From the NCBI GenBank assembly GCA_050084515.1, contig CM114275.1, forward strand, positions 6,138,001 to 6,202,000: a DNA stretch of 64,000 nt, in the 5' to 3' direction. Under the pieces are notes generated by a model. The model ran no database searches. It had not been told where the DNA came from and saw only the letters and a program-made list of their open reading frames with translations. A program made the position numbers and the translations under genes. Every line of letters starts with the position of its first letter. Within the stretch, counting starts at the first letter, position 1. This DNA is from Blasia pusilla (taxonomy: Eukaryota > Marchantiophyta > Marchantiopsida > Blasiales). Below are positions 42,302 to 55,004 of the stretch, one piece after another.

Positions 42302-45300
42302 TCAGCCTGCCTTCGGTGAGTCACGCAGCTTCTTGTCCCTTTTAACTCCTGTTCCTGAGCTGGTAGGAGAGAATTTATACAAGGCCTGCTGGCGGGATCT
42401 TGCTTCTTCTTGCTGAAGCTTGTTCCTAAGTACAACTGCAGCTGCATTTCGCTTGGAAAGACTGCGGCGCCTGCATGAGTCCACAAATTGATGAGTCCTT
42501 TACCACCGGACTCAAAACTCCATTCTATTCCACATGAATGTAAGTATAGAGAAGTCCTCTCTCAAACCACCTGACACTTCATTTTGGTACCACAAATTCT
42601 GGATGCCGCTAGATGCATACTCATTTCATCTTTGTGACTGCAGCGCCTCGTAATCAGTGGCTGAATATTAAATGGAAAAGATTGGAACCACTTTAAAATC
42701 TGAGAAGCTGCACTGTCCAAAACACATGGACAATCCCTACTTACATTAGCCTGCTACAAAACTACTGTGAACATTTCGTGGCAAAGCAGACGAAGGAAAC
42801 AGCAGAAGCCTCCAGAAAAAAAAAAGTTAGTGAAAACTTGAACTGCTACTATCCTGACTTCTTGTTCCACTTGGGTCATAATCCTCTGTAAGAAACTACA
42901 AGAACAGAACAAAACGGCCCCAAATAAGAGCTTTCTGGAATCAGTACATCTAGGATTTTCCACTATCGTACCAAAAGAAGAGGGACCAACTCGTGTCCCA
43001 ACTTTGTTACACACAGACCACAACAGCCAAAGAGATAAGAGAGACCTCAAATGTAGAGCTCCAGCTGTCAGGACTAGTCCACCGATTGCCCACATAATTT
43101 TCACAGCAACATCCATGTTATCCATGTAGTTCTTCAACATGTCTATGGATTTGTAGTGCCTCATCCGACGGGCACTTCTGCGTTTTATATCAACTACTTC
43201 ATCCATTGAACCTGTTGCTTCTGCCTTCCCATCAAAACACACTCTCTCTTCCAAAGAATGGAACTTGTCCCCAGCATCCACAACGGAGAATCCAGCAAGT
43301 TGGCAGAAAGTAGAACTGTTGGAGGCCCACTCTGCAGCTTTAGCACATAGAATGTCTTTGGGTCCACAAGGCATCAACACCTGTCCAAACAAGGAACCAG
43401 TTAGATTCTACATCCATAAAAACACACTAGTTTCCAGGTCAGTTGCAGAGGCCATTTTCAGCATTCTAGGGACAACAAATTGGAAATTCTTCAACCACTA
43501 CTACTCCACAGCTCTGCAGTTCCTACCACTAGCAGGCCTGCCTGTGTTATGCACAGATCAGAACTCCAATCCAGGATATACATCAGACCCCAAAAAGGGG
43601 AAGACTGGACTCCCCAATTTGCCTCTCCAGAGCACTTGAGGTAGGCTCCATCATGAAAGCAAGAGTGGAGGAGTGGGTCACTCCCCTCCCAGTTTATTTG
43701 AATCCCACTCCTACCCTCCAAAGCAGGTAATTTAAGTCCCTCTCTCCACAAACTATCGTCCCTACTTATCTTGCAACTACACTGAGAAGGTCCCGATTTT
43801 CAAAAGGACACTAAAAAATTCGCCTCCCTAACTTTAAATGAGATGAACACTTCACATAAAGGACATTAAAAGGACAAAAGAGTTCCTTGTTGCCTATCTT
43901 ATTGTTTAGTCACATATGGGTCGTGCTATGATATTATGGATATTCCCCACTTCAAACTCCTTGAGGTTTATAACAGAGCGGATATTTCTTAAGTAACCCA
44001 CTAAAAATAAATCAAAATCCGCGACACCCACAAAAAAGTACCTGACTCAGTGGATCTGTAGAGAAAAAGGCTCCACCACATGCTGAAAAGACTGATTCAC
44101 AAAATGAAGGACACAGGAGAGGGGGGCCAGGGCTGACTCCCACACGAGGATTGCAGATGGAGCACTCCAAAACTTCCCATTTTTCCAGACACTGAGAGCT
44201 GGCTTCACCACCTGCAGCCAGCTTTTGCAACGAGACCAAAGCAGCATGTGTCTGTACTATATCACAACAGGTATTCTTTCGATAATATCTACACAGTGTT
44301 AGGTCAATTGCCCCTTTTGAAGCCTTTCTTGGAGATTGACCCTCCAGAGAAAATTTGGGAAAACGCCCTCCTTGGGAGACGCAGACACCATCTTTTCGGC
44401 CTGTGAATCAACAAGCAAGTATTTCAGGTTCACTCTATAATGGCAGCATGACACACAGTGGAGGTATCTTATGACTAGAAACTGTACACATAATGACCAA
44501 GTCAAAAAAGAATATCCCACTCAACAATCACAATTTTAAACTTCACAATTCACATTGGGTCCATCAATACCTAAAGCTGCAGATGGTTTTTAAGACCCTT
44601 CCTTGTAGATTCTCAATAAACCTTCCACAAAAGGAAAGATAGGATTCCCAAGATGGTAGTATTTAACATCTCACAGTTGTGTGTGCCTTGCTTTCTCCAG
44701 TACTATGAAGACAGAGCTTCAAGTGTACGGAATGCTCTTCTAAATTTTTCCCACACTAACCTTGCCAAAAAGCTCATCACAGAAGCTACTACAAACTCTG
44801 CAGTGGATGTTTGAAGATATTGCACCAGTCATAAACCAAAATAGTGCCACAGTTGTTAAATTGAATTTACCAGGATCATGTTTCTCCAGGGTGCATATCA
44901 GAGCAGTGGTTCTGCCCAACAGACATTCCACAACAGGGTCCAAGAATCAAAGCCCGGGCCATCTTCCACCAAATAGAATAATGGTAGTTTCAGGTCTTGA
45001 AGGACGCCCTCTAGAACAGTTCTCTCCCAATGATTGTTACATTGAATTTCCCATGATCAAGTTTCCCGTGGGAGCGCATTGGAGCTGTGGTTTTGCCCAC
45101 CAGACATTTGGCAACATTGTCCAGGAATCAAGTCTGGGCTGTCTCCTTACCGACAACAAATAGTAATTTCAGTTCAGGAAGGAGGCCGTCTACAATATTT
45201 TCTCTCACTACCGATCATAGAGGGCATGGCGACATTTGTGAGGATATAACAGGAACCTTGGTAACCATGTTTCTAAATCCTACACAGAATACAGCCATAA

Positions 45301-46059
45301 ATCTGCTCACTAGACATAAATCTATAACAAGCTACCGTTAGATGGTGGTTCAGCAGCTGTCCTCGAGGTTTAGGTTTGAGGGGACAGCCCGTTCTGCAAT
45401 GTACTTTCTGTCCCAACACTGCATCCGAAACTAGAGATGTACACTCCATGACAACAAGCACGTTAACCAGGGATAGTGCTTGCTTGGCAAAGTCTTTTTG
45501 TCTTCAAAGCTTGGAAGAGCGATGGATCTGTTCACAAGACATGCCATGACATAGCCGGCCGTCACCAAAGATTTTCTACATCAGGCTACTTAGGTCCAGG
45601 TGAACGCCTCCGACATTTACTGCTCTATCATGAACACCGACTCCGAACTACCAAGCGTCATACAAACTCTTGCTGTGGAAGTTGAAAGTTGTCCACAGGG
45701 AAATGAATTTCAAGTCAGAGTGCCTAGGGCTTGCGAAACGCTCTTCGTCTCAGATACAGAACTCGACATTCAGGCGATGAAGAGCAGCCTTCCGGAGAGA
45801 AACGAACTGCTTGAGATTCTTTCCGAGGCGGTCATGGCTCCCTGCGTTTGCAGACTCAGCAGAGCTTTGTCCAGGGTTCGGGAGGGAACTCACAAGGACC
45901 AAACAAAAAGGGCGTAGCCTGATAAGAACACACACCTGAATGAGCTTGAGAACCACAGCCGCAGAGAAGCACAATTGTGAAGGCGAAAAGAAATCGTTGC
46001 CGCCGTCTCTGATCACTACAGTCACTGGCGTCCATCCTCATCCCGAAACCCCTTCTCAT
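42302..46059 (-). CDS. Folate-receptor-like secreted/membrane protein
   Basis: Four exons fit exactly in phase: 46059-45936, 44400-44042, 43380-43046, 42470-42302, giving 328 residues. The start is the first ATG after an in-frame TAG. An N-terminal hydrophobic stretch (FLFAFTIVLLCGCGSQAHS) looks like a signal peptide. The Cys-rich domain reads VCVSQGGRFPKFSLEG, DLTLCRYYRKNTCCDIVQTH, WEVLECSICNPRVGVSPGPP, LCPSFCESVFSACGGAFF and MPCGPKDILCAKAAEWAS. This matches the plant folate-receptor-like family (Arabidopsis At5g27830 type), including TCC..QTH and CS.C.P..GV.PGPP. A C-terminal membrane segment (IMWAIGGLVLTAGALHL) is followed by a basic tail (RRRSLSKRNAAAVVLRNKL). Intron 1 is about 1.5 kb. 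Ligand and role in plants are not established; animal homologues bind folate or riboflavin. The gene looks intact. Confidence 0.92.
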
Positions 46060-46206
46060 ACTCCTCGCCTACATCGCCCCTCCGCTGCTCCTTATCGGCA
46101 AAAAAACCTTCCCAGTAAGACCACAACTCTCGGCAAAATTGTCCACTCTCATCCGATCCCAGAGCTCATCAATCAGAGCTTTCACAACTGGGGAACTTCC
46201 TCGGCA

Positions 46207-46238
<32 letters not shown>
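46207..46238. repeat. (CT)n microsatellite
   Basis: An almost pure CT tract lies about 150 bp upstream of the folate-receptor-like start codon. On the gene's strand it is a GA repeat, a common element of plant promoters and 5' untranslated regions. Confidence 0.85.
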
Positions 46239-48250
46239 GCTCGCGGCACAGTAGAGAGAAAATCAAGATGATTGCCGAGCGCCTTCCTTCTCCTCCAGCC
46301 CTGTCGTCAAGATTTCATTCCAGAAGGCACCGCGGATAGCTACTCACCTCCTTCCGCACTACACCCCGACCTAGTGCAGTTCCAAGCGCAGACGCTCCAT
46401 GCAAGAAACGAACCCGGCAGAGGCAGCGTCGCTGAGGGTTTTGCCACCCACGGGAGAAACCCAACTCGCAGACGTGAGTGATTCCTCCTGTTCGTCTATC
46501 ACCGCTCCGTCACTCCAGATCCGGGAACCCAAAATCCATCAGACTGCAGGACCGGAAACTACTGTGGAAAATGTCGCACGACCGATCAGAGCAGTGCCTG
46601 TGCGTAGTTTGTCAACGACCTGACTCACTCGTTCACTCACTGGCTGACTATCTTTGGACCGGAACACCACAGTTCCCCTGATGGTGTGTACTCGGAGTGT
46701 CCGGTTCTTGGGCACCCCACCCTCCAAAAGTCGAGAATATGGCCATCACCATTCGCCTTATGGAAGTTTCATTCTTGGGCATCTGTTCCTCCACAAGTGG
46801 AGGTCATGGACACAGCCATTCGGTTCATGGTGCACTGGGAACGTTTCTTTCTTGGGGACCTGATGCTCCACGGGTCATGGGCATACAGTACAGATCTGTA
46901 AAGGAGATGTCGGAGACGAGGAGTAATTTCCACTTGACTTGGCCTGCCGTGACGGTTTCATACCTGACGAGCTTGCCAGCCTTCACGGGGCTATGTTGGG
47001 GTGGATGGTGAAGGCAGTCGGTGATCAAATTGATTGGGGCTCAAAGTTTTCACCAGGGAGGGGTGAACGCTGGAGAGTACTGCATCTGATGGACAGCGTA
47101 CCCAGAGACCCCCTGCTGGTGAGTGGAATTGTTCCCTGAATTGAGCCCAGCGAGATTAGTGATAAGGTGCAATTCGTCGTGAGGAGAATTTTCTCGGTTC
47201 TGGATTTCGACCGAGGTATTCGGGCAGAAGATAAAAATGGGCAATTGTCATGGCAAACCGATGGCATCCGCTACACAAGGCACACCAGCCGTGAGGAGAT
47301 GTGGTGAGCCTGAACCGAGTAGGCCTGCTAACTCCTCGCGTGACACCTTTCGCGACGTGGTGCAATCGTCCCAGGCGTTTTCCCACAGCTTTAGTATCCA
47401 CGAACGGTTTATCATCTTGCTCCCCCTTCCCACAGTTCAGACCCTGCATGGAGCTTGGTGGCTTGCACAGAGACGCCAACAGACCGATGGATGTGAACCA
47501 CGGTAGTAGGAAACTCCAACCCAGATTGCACTCTTGGATTAGAACACTTGTTTAACTGGTTCTTCCAAGTAACCACATAGAGTCTGACCTTCATGGCGTC
47601 ACAAGGTTGGCATCTTGTTCTTGTAGGTGAGATTCTAGAAGGCAAACCCAACCACATTCAATCGATTCTGCGTGTAATAGGAACCCGGCCACCCCCGAGT
47701 AAGATATGCGTAATGTCAAGCTCTCAAAGACAAATTAGGCTTCCCTTTCACTGGAAATTATCTAAAAGTCTGCTCTCTGCGGGCCTCCTCCACTTCACGT
47801 GCGAACACTCTGGAGTTCATGTACCGGTGGAGACTGGCGTTTCTTTCCATCGCTGAAAATTTTCATCCAAGTCCCAGTCACTGCGAGGCTCTCCACTGGC
47901 ATTTGCCAAGTTCGAGTTCCACGTTTCTTGTCGACCTCTGCAACAATGTCCACTCATACTACGACCACTACTACAGGTGCTGTGCACACAATAGTGCGGC
48001 TACGAGCAAGAGACATGCAGTATCAAACGTTTACCTTTCCAAACACGGACGGAACTCACGTTATATTCCTGGTGCGCAGCTACACAAAATCATGGATTTC
48101 GTGCAATTTTCCAAGTAAATAACCTGACGAAATAGCAAAACGATCTCTGGAGTAAAGACAAAATTGCATCAGTGAGTGGAGCAGGATGCCAGAATTCTCG
48201 TATAGTCATAAGAAATTAGTCTTACAGCTATGAGGCTATCTACACTTGCT
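46239..48250. other. Divergent intergenic region, possible eroded plus-strand gene
   Basis: An ATG at 46399 opens 25 codons that end at a good donor (GAC|GTGAGT, 46473). That could be the first exon of a gene divergent from the folate-receptor-like gene. I could not join it to a convincing second exon, and none of the downstream open frames (for example 46939-47139, 47237-47506, 47593-47856) belongs to a family I can name with confidence. No CDS is claimed. Confidence 0.35.
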
Positions 48251-48253
48251 TCT

Positions 48254-51200
48254 TCACTCTAAGACCCGTCCTTCTTTGAAGAGCCAGTCGCTAGATTTAG
48301 ATTGTAATCTCGACCAGCTTCCTGATTCAGGTGAAGGTACTTCAAGTGTGTATGTAGACGAATGATCAAGACTTAGAATGTACCCAGACGCAGATTGAGC
48401 CTGCAAATAGAATGTAACTGCACTGGATTGCTTCGGGAGTGGAAGCATATACACATAAAAGGCTTCCACCATTGCCATGCCCAGATAATGCAGGTCAGAG
48501 ACCACTCCTACCCTCTGAGTGCTTGCCTTCACATACAGATGATATCGCTCCCATACACAATAATCCAGGTCACTCGCATTTTTATGCACCTCCCAGCCCA
48601 AGTTTAAACTCACAAATTCTTCTCCCGCAACTCCCTTCAGCCAGGAAACACCAACAGATTTCTGATATAATGTTGGAGGACTTGAAGGATGCATGGCAGG
48701 AGAAATGCTGAGATGACCAACTCGTACATGATAAGTCGTACCGATTTGCTCTCTGATTCCATTTTGCTCGACAAAATTGTGAGGGTAAAATATACTCTCA
48801 TTGTCATGGAGCAGCTTGATCAGTATAGGCCGTAGATCCTTGGCGGTTGAGCATACACCAAACACATCCGTGAGTGTACACGGTCCCACTTCCAGAATGA
48901 ATTTCCTCAGCCGCCATGGTCTGGGGCTCTTCAGAGATGACTCCGTTTTCAAGGACTCATTGATCTGTAAGTTTCGTCCACTGCTCACACCAATTTGAGC
49001 ATCATCTTCCATCTTAGCAAGATCAAAGACAGCGGACATATGTTTGAAATCATATTGATTCACGAAAGAATCGGTGTCTACCTCCTCAACCTCCATCAAG
49101 AAGTGAATGGAGCAAGCACCTTCTCGGTCAAGTACTCTCAACGCTAAGCAGAAATTTGAAGAGCTTTCAGCCAAAACCTACACAACGAAATCGCAAAACC
49201 TTCCGAGGTTATGTATATGGGGATCCGAAATCTAAAATAGATCAAATTCGCCCTCGATTATCAGGTAAAAGTCTAATTTTTTCTTTCCGTAATAGTGGCA
49301 ACAACACAACAGTGCATTTCATTTGTGAATCCTCGTTAGTAACGTGCCAGTTTTCTTACACGTACAAAAGTAGCCGCCTTAGGAAGAGCTGGTAGGATTA
49401 CCGAGTATGAGATGTGCAAAGAAGTTTTCTCAATAACGACATCAGATTGATAAAGTTGGAATACACAAACTTCATCCTCATCCACTTCTCCAACGACTTT
49501 GATTGATGAACCTCCACTGTAAGCCGCAGAATCCTGGCTGTAATAAGTCAGATACAAGGATATGAGCAATTTCGAAATCCAGTGAGGAGAGAACTGAAAG
49601 CAGTTCAAGACTCAGAAAAACAGATAAAATCTATTAGCACGCATGTGTCTTCTGAATTGCAGTCCATCTAAACATGCATTTGCAACCAAAGGCAAATGGA
49701 TAACAAGGGATGTTGCAGAGATCCAGGCAGTTCCTAAAAAGAAATGTTCATACACAAGAGGCATGTCTATTTGAGGTTCTGAATTTACCTAGAAGTGACC
49801 AATATGTGCTTTTCTGATTCAGGAGCAAGATGTAGAAGAGGCTACCCCAAAGAAAACAATCCAAGGTTAGTGCTAGCACTTTCCAATCACATCGTGGTAC
49901 CACTCCGAGAAAAAACTGCAAGAAAAGAAAACTTCAAATGAAACTAACGGTTTGAAAGTAAGATCTGACCTGCAGACTCTGGCAGGAGAGATTATTCCAC
50001 TGGGAATCCGACACTTGTTTTCCTCCTATGTATATTGAACTACCAAAACCCTGCAAATTTCTACTCCAAAATGTCAAACCAGTGACACTTGTGGATCACT
50101 TGAATGTTATGTAGCAATTGAACATCACATTCTCTATAAATCAAATTAACAACCCACCTTTCCCAACTGTAGCAGATCAGCGAACAAAATTTCACATGAA
50201 TTGCAACCTCTCATCTCACTGAAGACAGTTATGCCTTGCTTACAATGTCGAAGTCAGTGAAGAAAGGTGGTTGCACTGGATCTGAACGAGCAGCAAGCCA
50301 GCAATTTTCTATGCTATTCCACCACCTGCTCATTTTGTGCAAGCAACGTTTGTCAGAACAAATACACTCATTCTGATGAGGAGAATATCTTCTTTCCGAA
50401 TCTGCTCATAAGTCTCAGTGAGCTAGAGAGGAATGTCAGGAATTAGAACCATCAAGGCGGGTTACCTCCGGTCATCTTGGTTGGTTTCAAATGTCCATCC
50501 AGGAGCAAACAGGGCAGCTGAAACCCCTGCCTCTTGTGCAGCTTTGAGTGCAACATCACACTGCATTAAAGCTGTTAGTTCAGACTATTGTTCAATAACA
50601 TGATTGTCATCCTACATTCGGAGTATGTACTTTGGAAATGCAAAGCACAAACGACCCTCAGTAATTCCAGGTTTAGCGACTTTAGTACAAACTTGTTCCA
50701 ACTGTAGTTACATCATCCATTGGGATCCATTAGAACACCTATTGCTCTATAGGAGTTCAAGTATCAGTTACATTTCTTCTTCTAATCTCATCTTGGCATC
50801 AAGAATCTTCAGCAATATTGAAATTACAAAGCCTGTAATCGATCACCTGAAAACCTCCACCTCCAAAAGTATTCCTTCCGAAGACATCTACACCCATGTA
50901 TACGTCACAAGCACGTCCACCGGCAATGATTGCGCTATTTTTGGCATATTCCCGCTAGAACACAAGCACCATGAAGAAACATGAGATGCTAGAAGAGGTG
51001 TTCAAAATCCACAACTTTACAAAGAAAAAGGAAGCACTAAAGACAGATCTAGTTCAGCAACCAGTCAAGCAAACTTGGGCCAAGAAGATGAAGGTGGAGC
51101 ATACCTTCCATGAATAATTGGTAAAGATACCATCACAAACATCGAAAAAAAGCTTATTTGCATCGTTCAATTGATTCTGCCACGCAAGCATTCCATATTT

Positions 51201-53127
51201 TGTGACGCTGTCATACCTGCCCGTCAAACCTTTTGTTAGGTGAAAATTTCAGTACTTTCAATGCAGCAAACAAGAAATTGTGTGTGCATCGGCCCCACAC
51301 TATTCAACCCAGTACTCAACTGAAGAGGAATGGTACAAAGGCATCTTCAAGAACGATTTGCACCTGCCCAGAGACTTGGTCCAGACACCAGCATAACGGG
51401 AGGGAAGACTATGAGGGGAGAGAGGAATGATCGCTTCAGAAATTTTACCGGCTATTTGTCCTCAGAGGCCCGACTTTAGAAGATGGAGCTGTCAAATGAG
51501 CAGAGGAGATAGATTACCGGGCGCTTTTGAAGAGTGAACCCTAAGCAGAAAGGTCACCAGATCCTTAGGAACAGAGAGTTTCCCATTATTTCAAGAGGAG
51601 CTAACGTTAACTTACTTACCAGATTACTGAAGACCCAGGCACCAGCAAATGCAATGAGTCCGTGAGGTGCCGGACAAATTCCTGGAGGTTGTTGACTAGG
51701 TGAGGTACTGCATTCTCGATGTTGATCTGCCCACAACCCCACCACGTTTGCCAAATGGTCGACAGCTCAGACTAAACCATCAATACGACATGACGGTGAC
51801 ATAGAGCACTTAAAGTTCAAATATTGTAGCAAGATTGAATTTACTGGAAGAGCAGTGCAACACGTTTCTCAACAAGGTCCATTTGAGATTTCTTCTAAAC
51901 TGAGAGAAAGCTGAATTACAAGTAGCTCGACAACTTTTAGGGACTTTCTCGTAAGCTCCTCAGAAAGCTACAACTTCATGTAAAAATGAGTGGTGAGACT
52001 GACAAAAAGAGTAAACTGAAGGGCATACCAGCCATCCGTCGAACCCGAGTGCTTGTGCCAGCTCTGCCAGGCGATCTGCGTACAAACGGGCTGATTCCTT
52101 CGTGGCGAGTAGCTCCCGGCAAACACTAACTCCCTTTTCCCACTCTGTAATGAAAGTTCCCAAAACCTTCCCATACCGAGAAGCGAACTTATCAGCTATG
52201 TCCGACGTCCATTCTGCGACTCTCACCTCAATATGTTTTCAAAATTTTCCAAGCCTTTCGTTCCCACTAAATATTGACGCTCACCGCACTCTCAAGCAAA
52301 TTCCCTTACAATCACATGACAGGTTTTATACTCACTTTCACCTCCCAATTCAATTTCCCATTACTGCTAACAATGACTCAGTTCGGCAACCGCTTCGAGG
52401 TAAGATGAATGGAAATCCTACCACGTCATGAGACCGCTGAAACATGTGTTAGACTGCTGCTATAGAAGATATCAAGACAAGATCTAACGGGCCAGCTGAC
52501 ATCCTACCTTTCCAAACCTTCAGTTCATACTTTTACCTGCCGTTACATTATCCCACGGTACCTCCACTCCTATGATACTCTTGAGCACCAAACAGCAGTC
52601 AAATTACTCCCCCAAATCTCTAAGTCCATCTCCAAATATTTCACTTTACTGGTTTCGCACCACTACTCTCTTCTCACGCGATCAGACTCCTGAAAACCTT
52701 CCTGTGTCCAAGGCTGCTCCTAATTGTGAGCTCCACCCCATCCACAAACACCTCCAAAGCAAACAAAAAATGAAGGACGCACCTGAACTCCGTGCCTGTG
52801 GGCAGCATTGACCCAGCCTGGCGGAGGCAGAGTCACCAAATTGTGGGAGAAATAAACAAAAATGTCCACTAAACGCCAGCGACTGAGGTTGTACGCACTC
52901 GCGTTGTTAGATCCCTGAATCCACTGATCGTCCAAGTACCCGCCTTTGTAGTCATGGCACACAAGCAAACGAGGCCGATTCGCTCTCGCTGTGGACGCAC
53001 CCTGCAGAGGCACCGAGCTCCTGTTGAAGAAGAAGTGGAACGAGGAGAAGTAGGATCGATCCGAAAGTTCCTTCAACGATTGTATGGGAAAGGACCTCGG
53101 AGGACTCTCCTGCACCTCCTCTGTCAT
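48254..53127 (-). CDS. ENGase: Cytosolic endo-beta-N-acetylglucosaminidase (GH85)
   Basis: This enzyme cleaves the chitobiose core of free N-glycans in the cytosol. Exons by motif and splice sites: 53127-52783 (PIQSLKELSDRSYFSSF, RLLVCHDYKGGYLDDQWIQG, TLPPPGWVNAAHRHG), 52166-52029 (LGTFITEWEKG, LGFDGWL), 51726-51620 (INIEN), 51216-51105 (WYDSVTKYGMLAWQNQLND, DVCDGIFTNYSW), 50954-50847 (DVYMGVDVFGRN), 50560-50466 (LFAPGWTFET), 50325-50244 (RWWNSIENCWL), 50050-49970 (GFGSSIYIGGKQVSD), a poorly defined exon near 49915-49795, about 49537-49402 (SAAYSGGSSIKV) and 49177-48254. INIEN contains the catalytic Asn and Glu of GH85. Phases agree except around the uncertain exon. Start: an ATG at 53208 is also in frame, but MTEEVQES at 53127 fits the short N-terminus of plant ENGases. 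The last exon holds the C-terminal beta-sandwich (SLNLGWEVHKN). Confidence 0.9.
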
Positions 53128-53209
53128 GTTATATAAATTCACCACACAGCCTCTGCGTCCCCACCCCAAACACTCCGATCGCACAGATTTTCCACAGCGC
53201 CTTCTCACC

Positions 53210-54842
53210 TCATGAATAAATCAACGAAAGCTCGACTGTGCGAGCCATCCTCGTAGCACTCCCCGTCCTCCGATGCGGATGACACAAACGTTCCGACTAA
53301 TCCAAAATGCGTCCACAGTGCAAGACCATTTCAACGTGACGCTACAGCAGAACTTGTCCACTGTGGAAATGGACAGAATGGTCGCTGCGTCCATCCCTCA
53401 CGTAACACCGCCTTCGGCGGCACTCGATTCGCACACTGCAACAACCGGGAACGCTTCGCGATGGAAAAAAAAGGGGACGTTCCATTACAAACGGACTTTT
53501 ATATTGTTATTTCGCCGAAAAAGCGGAAGTAAGCGTCGGCAAGGAAGGACATATTTTCGCGATGGAAAAAAAAAACAACCCCCTATTCACCTTTTTATTT
53601 AGGAAAAGTATATTTCTTCGTAAGGTTCTTTCGATAATGGGATAGGATGCATGTACAATAAATTTATATTACCATGGGAGAGTGTCTTTTTGATTCGCAA
53701 ACACATGATAATTTTTGTCTGTTTGACACATGATAATTGAACACTAAAAAAATGTTTCATATGCTACGGGCAAGAAGAAAACATTCCCTTCAAGCGTTTT
53801 ACACGGGTTCTTAAATACTTTTTTATTTCACGAGCACCTTACTAGTAAATAGAAAAGGAACAGCTTTTGGTAATGTTATAGACTTCTAAAGTGTCCAAAA
53901 AGGGGAAAGTATTTTGCACTTGTCTCTCAAATTGAAAGACATATATGGCCAAGAGAGAGCATAATGGAGGTGTTGCCATGGAGGAATGCATCTTTTGAGA
54001 AGTGGCATCCCATGTCAAGTGGCATCCCATGGGATTTTCCCGTCCTTTTCAGGTGGTAGAATCCTTCCCCGTAAACAAGTACATGTCGAGGTACCCCCTA
54101 CCTAGCTACTGACAAGATTTTCGCATGTTACGGACTTTTGAGTACGGCATATTACCAAACACTACTAGTTAGGACCCGTGAGGGACGGTCCAATGCACGG
54201 ATCCCTGAAATTCAATGTCTTTATACATATGAACATTGATATATTCATGCCCGTGCGATGCACGGGTTTGTAAAAGTAATTTGTTAAAAAACTATTTTAT
54301 ACGATAGAAACAGAATCCACGAGTCAAAAATTCTGAAGTTCAAGCCAAAAAAAATAAATCCTCTAATAATAGAAAAGATGAAGAGATTGGCATGCGCCTA
54401 AGATATAAAAATTTAAAAAAAGGAAATTTAAGGCAAGGTTAAAGAGATCCACATGTGCCAATGGTCGTCTCAACCCACACTCAATTCGGACAAATTGAAT
54501 GCTAACAAAAGTGAACGTGAAAAAATAAAAATGGCTATACTTTAAAATTTTGGAAGAGAGACATGCGTAACAATTCCTTTTCAGGCCAATAGCGGCCTTT
54601 GGATACTTGACTCTTTGAACCCCCCACTTTTCTTTTTTAATGGATGGATTTTCCAAACAACACCCATTTTCCATAGCTCATAACAAATCATAAAATTATA
54701 AGATTGCACTTATGACCCCAATTCAATCAATCATATCACCTTCTCCGGATTCTCCATATGTCACGTTTGAATCATCAATAGCGAGAGGGAAACCAATAAA
54801 ACCAGCAATTAAATATTATTTAGGACGGAATTATACAACAAG
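53210..54842. other. Intergenic DNA with Helitron-like terminal motifs
   Basis: A terminus variant (ATATTACCATGGGAGAGTG) starts near 53663. CCCGTGC-GAT-GCACGGG at 54250-54266 is a perfect 7-bp stem hairpin like those near Helitron 3' ends. On the minus strand ...CACGGGTCCTAACTAGT (ending near 54164) also looks like a Helitron 3' end. Two copies of aagtggcatcccatg stand near 54000-54031. No gene is recognised. Confidence 0.5.
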
Positions 54843-54916
54843 GTCTGGTTGGTGTAGTTGGTCATCACGCTAGTCTCACACACTAGAGGTCCCCGGTTCG
54901 AATCCGGGATCAGACA
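54843..54916 (+). tRNA. tRNA-Val (anticodon CAC)
   Basis: A full cloverleaf of 74 nt. Acceptor GTCTGGT pairs with ATCAGAC; the anticodon stem CTAGT/ACTAG encloses CTCACAC, giving CAC at 54877-54879. The internal promoters are the A box (TGGTGTAGTTGG) and the B box (GGTTCGAATCC). It is close to plant nuclear tRNA-Val(CAC). No intron. No T-run follows before the next tRNA. Confidence 0.95.
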
Positions 54917-54925
54917 CTAATATCA

Positions 54926-54996
54926 GCATCGGTGGTCTAGGGGTAGAATAGTTCCCTGCCACGGAACAGACCCGGGTTCGATTCCCGGCCGATGCA
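54926..54996 (+). tRNA. tRNA-Gly (anticodon GCC)
   Basis: A 71-nt cloverleaf. Acceptor GCATCGG pairs with CCGATGC, and stem GTTCC/GGAAC encloses CTGCCAC, giving GCC at 54958-54960. B box GGTTCGATTCC. It starts 9 nt after the tRNA-Val. No intron. Confidence 0.95.
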
Positions 54997-55000
54997 CCTG

Positions 55001-55004
55001 TTTT
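55001..55004 (+). terminator. Pol III terminator after tRNA-Gly
   Basis: TTTT begins 4 nt after the tRNA-Gly. It is the first T-run of four after either tRNA, so it may end a shared precursor. Confidence 0.6.

Noticed and set aside
42754-43045. Continuation of the folate-receptor-like exon 3 frame to 42754
   Set aside because: A GT donor at 43045 and an acceptor at 42471 join in phase to a basic tail matching the family, so this stretch is intron.
46900-47060. Plus-strand text QICKGDVGDEE..FPLDLACR and DELASLHGAMLGW, faintly like a RING-CH finger
   Set aside because: Key cysteines are missing, a stop interrupts it, and I could not splice it to the exon at 46399.
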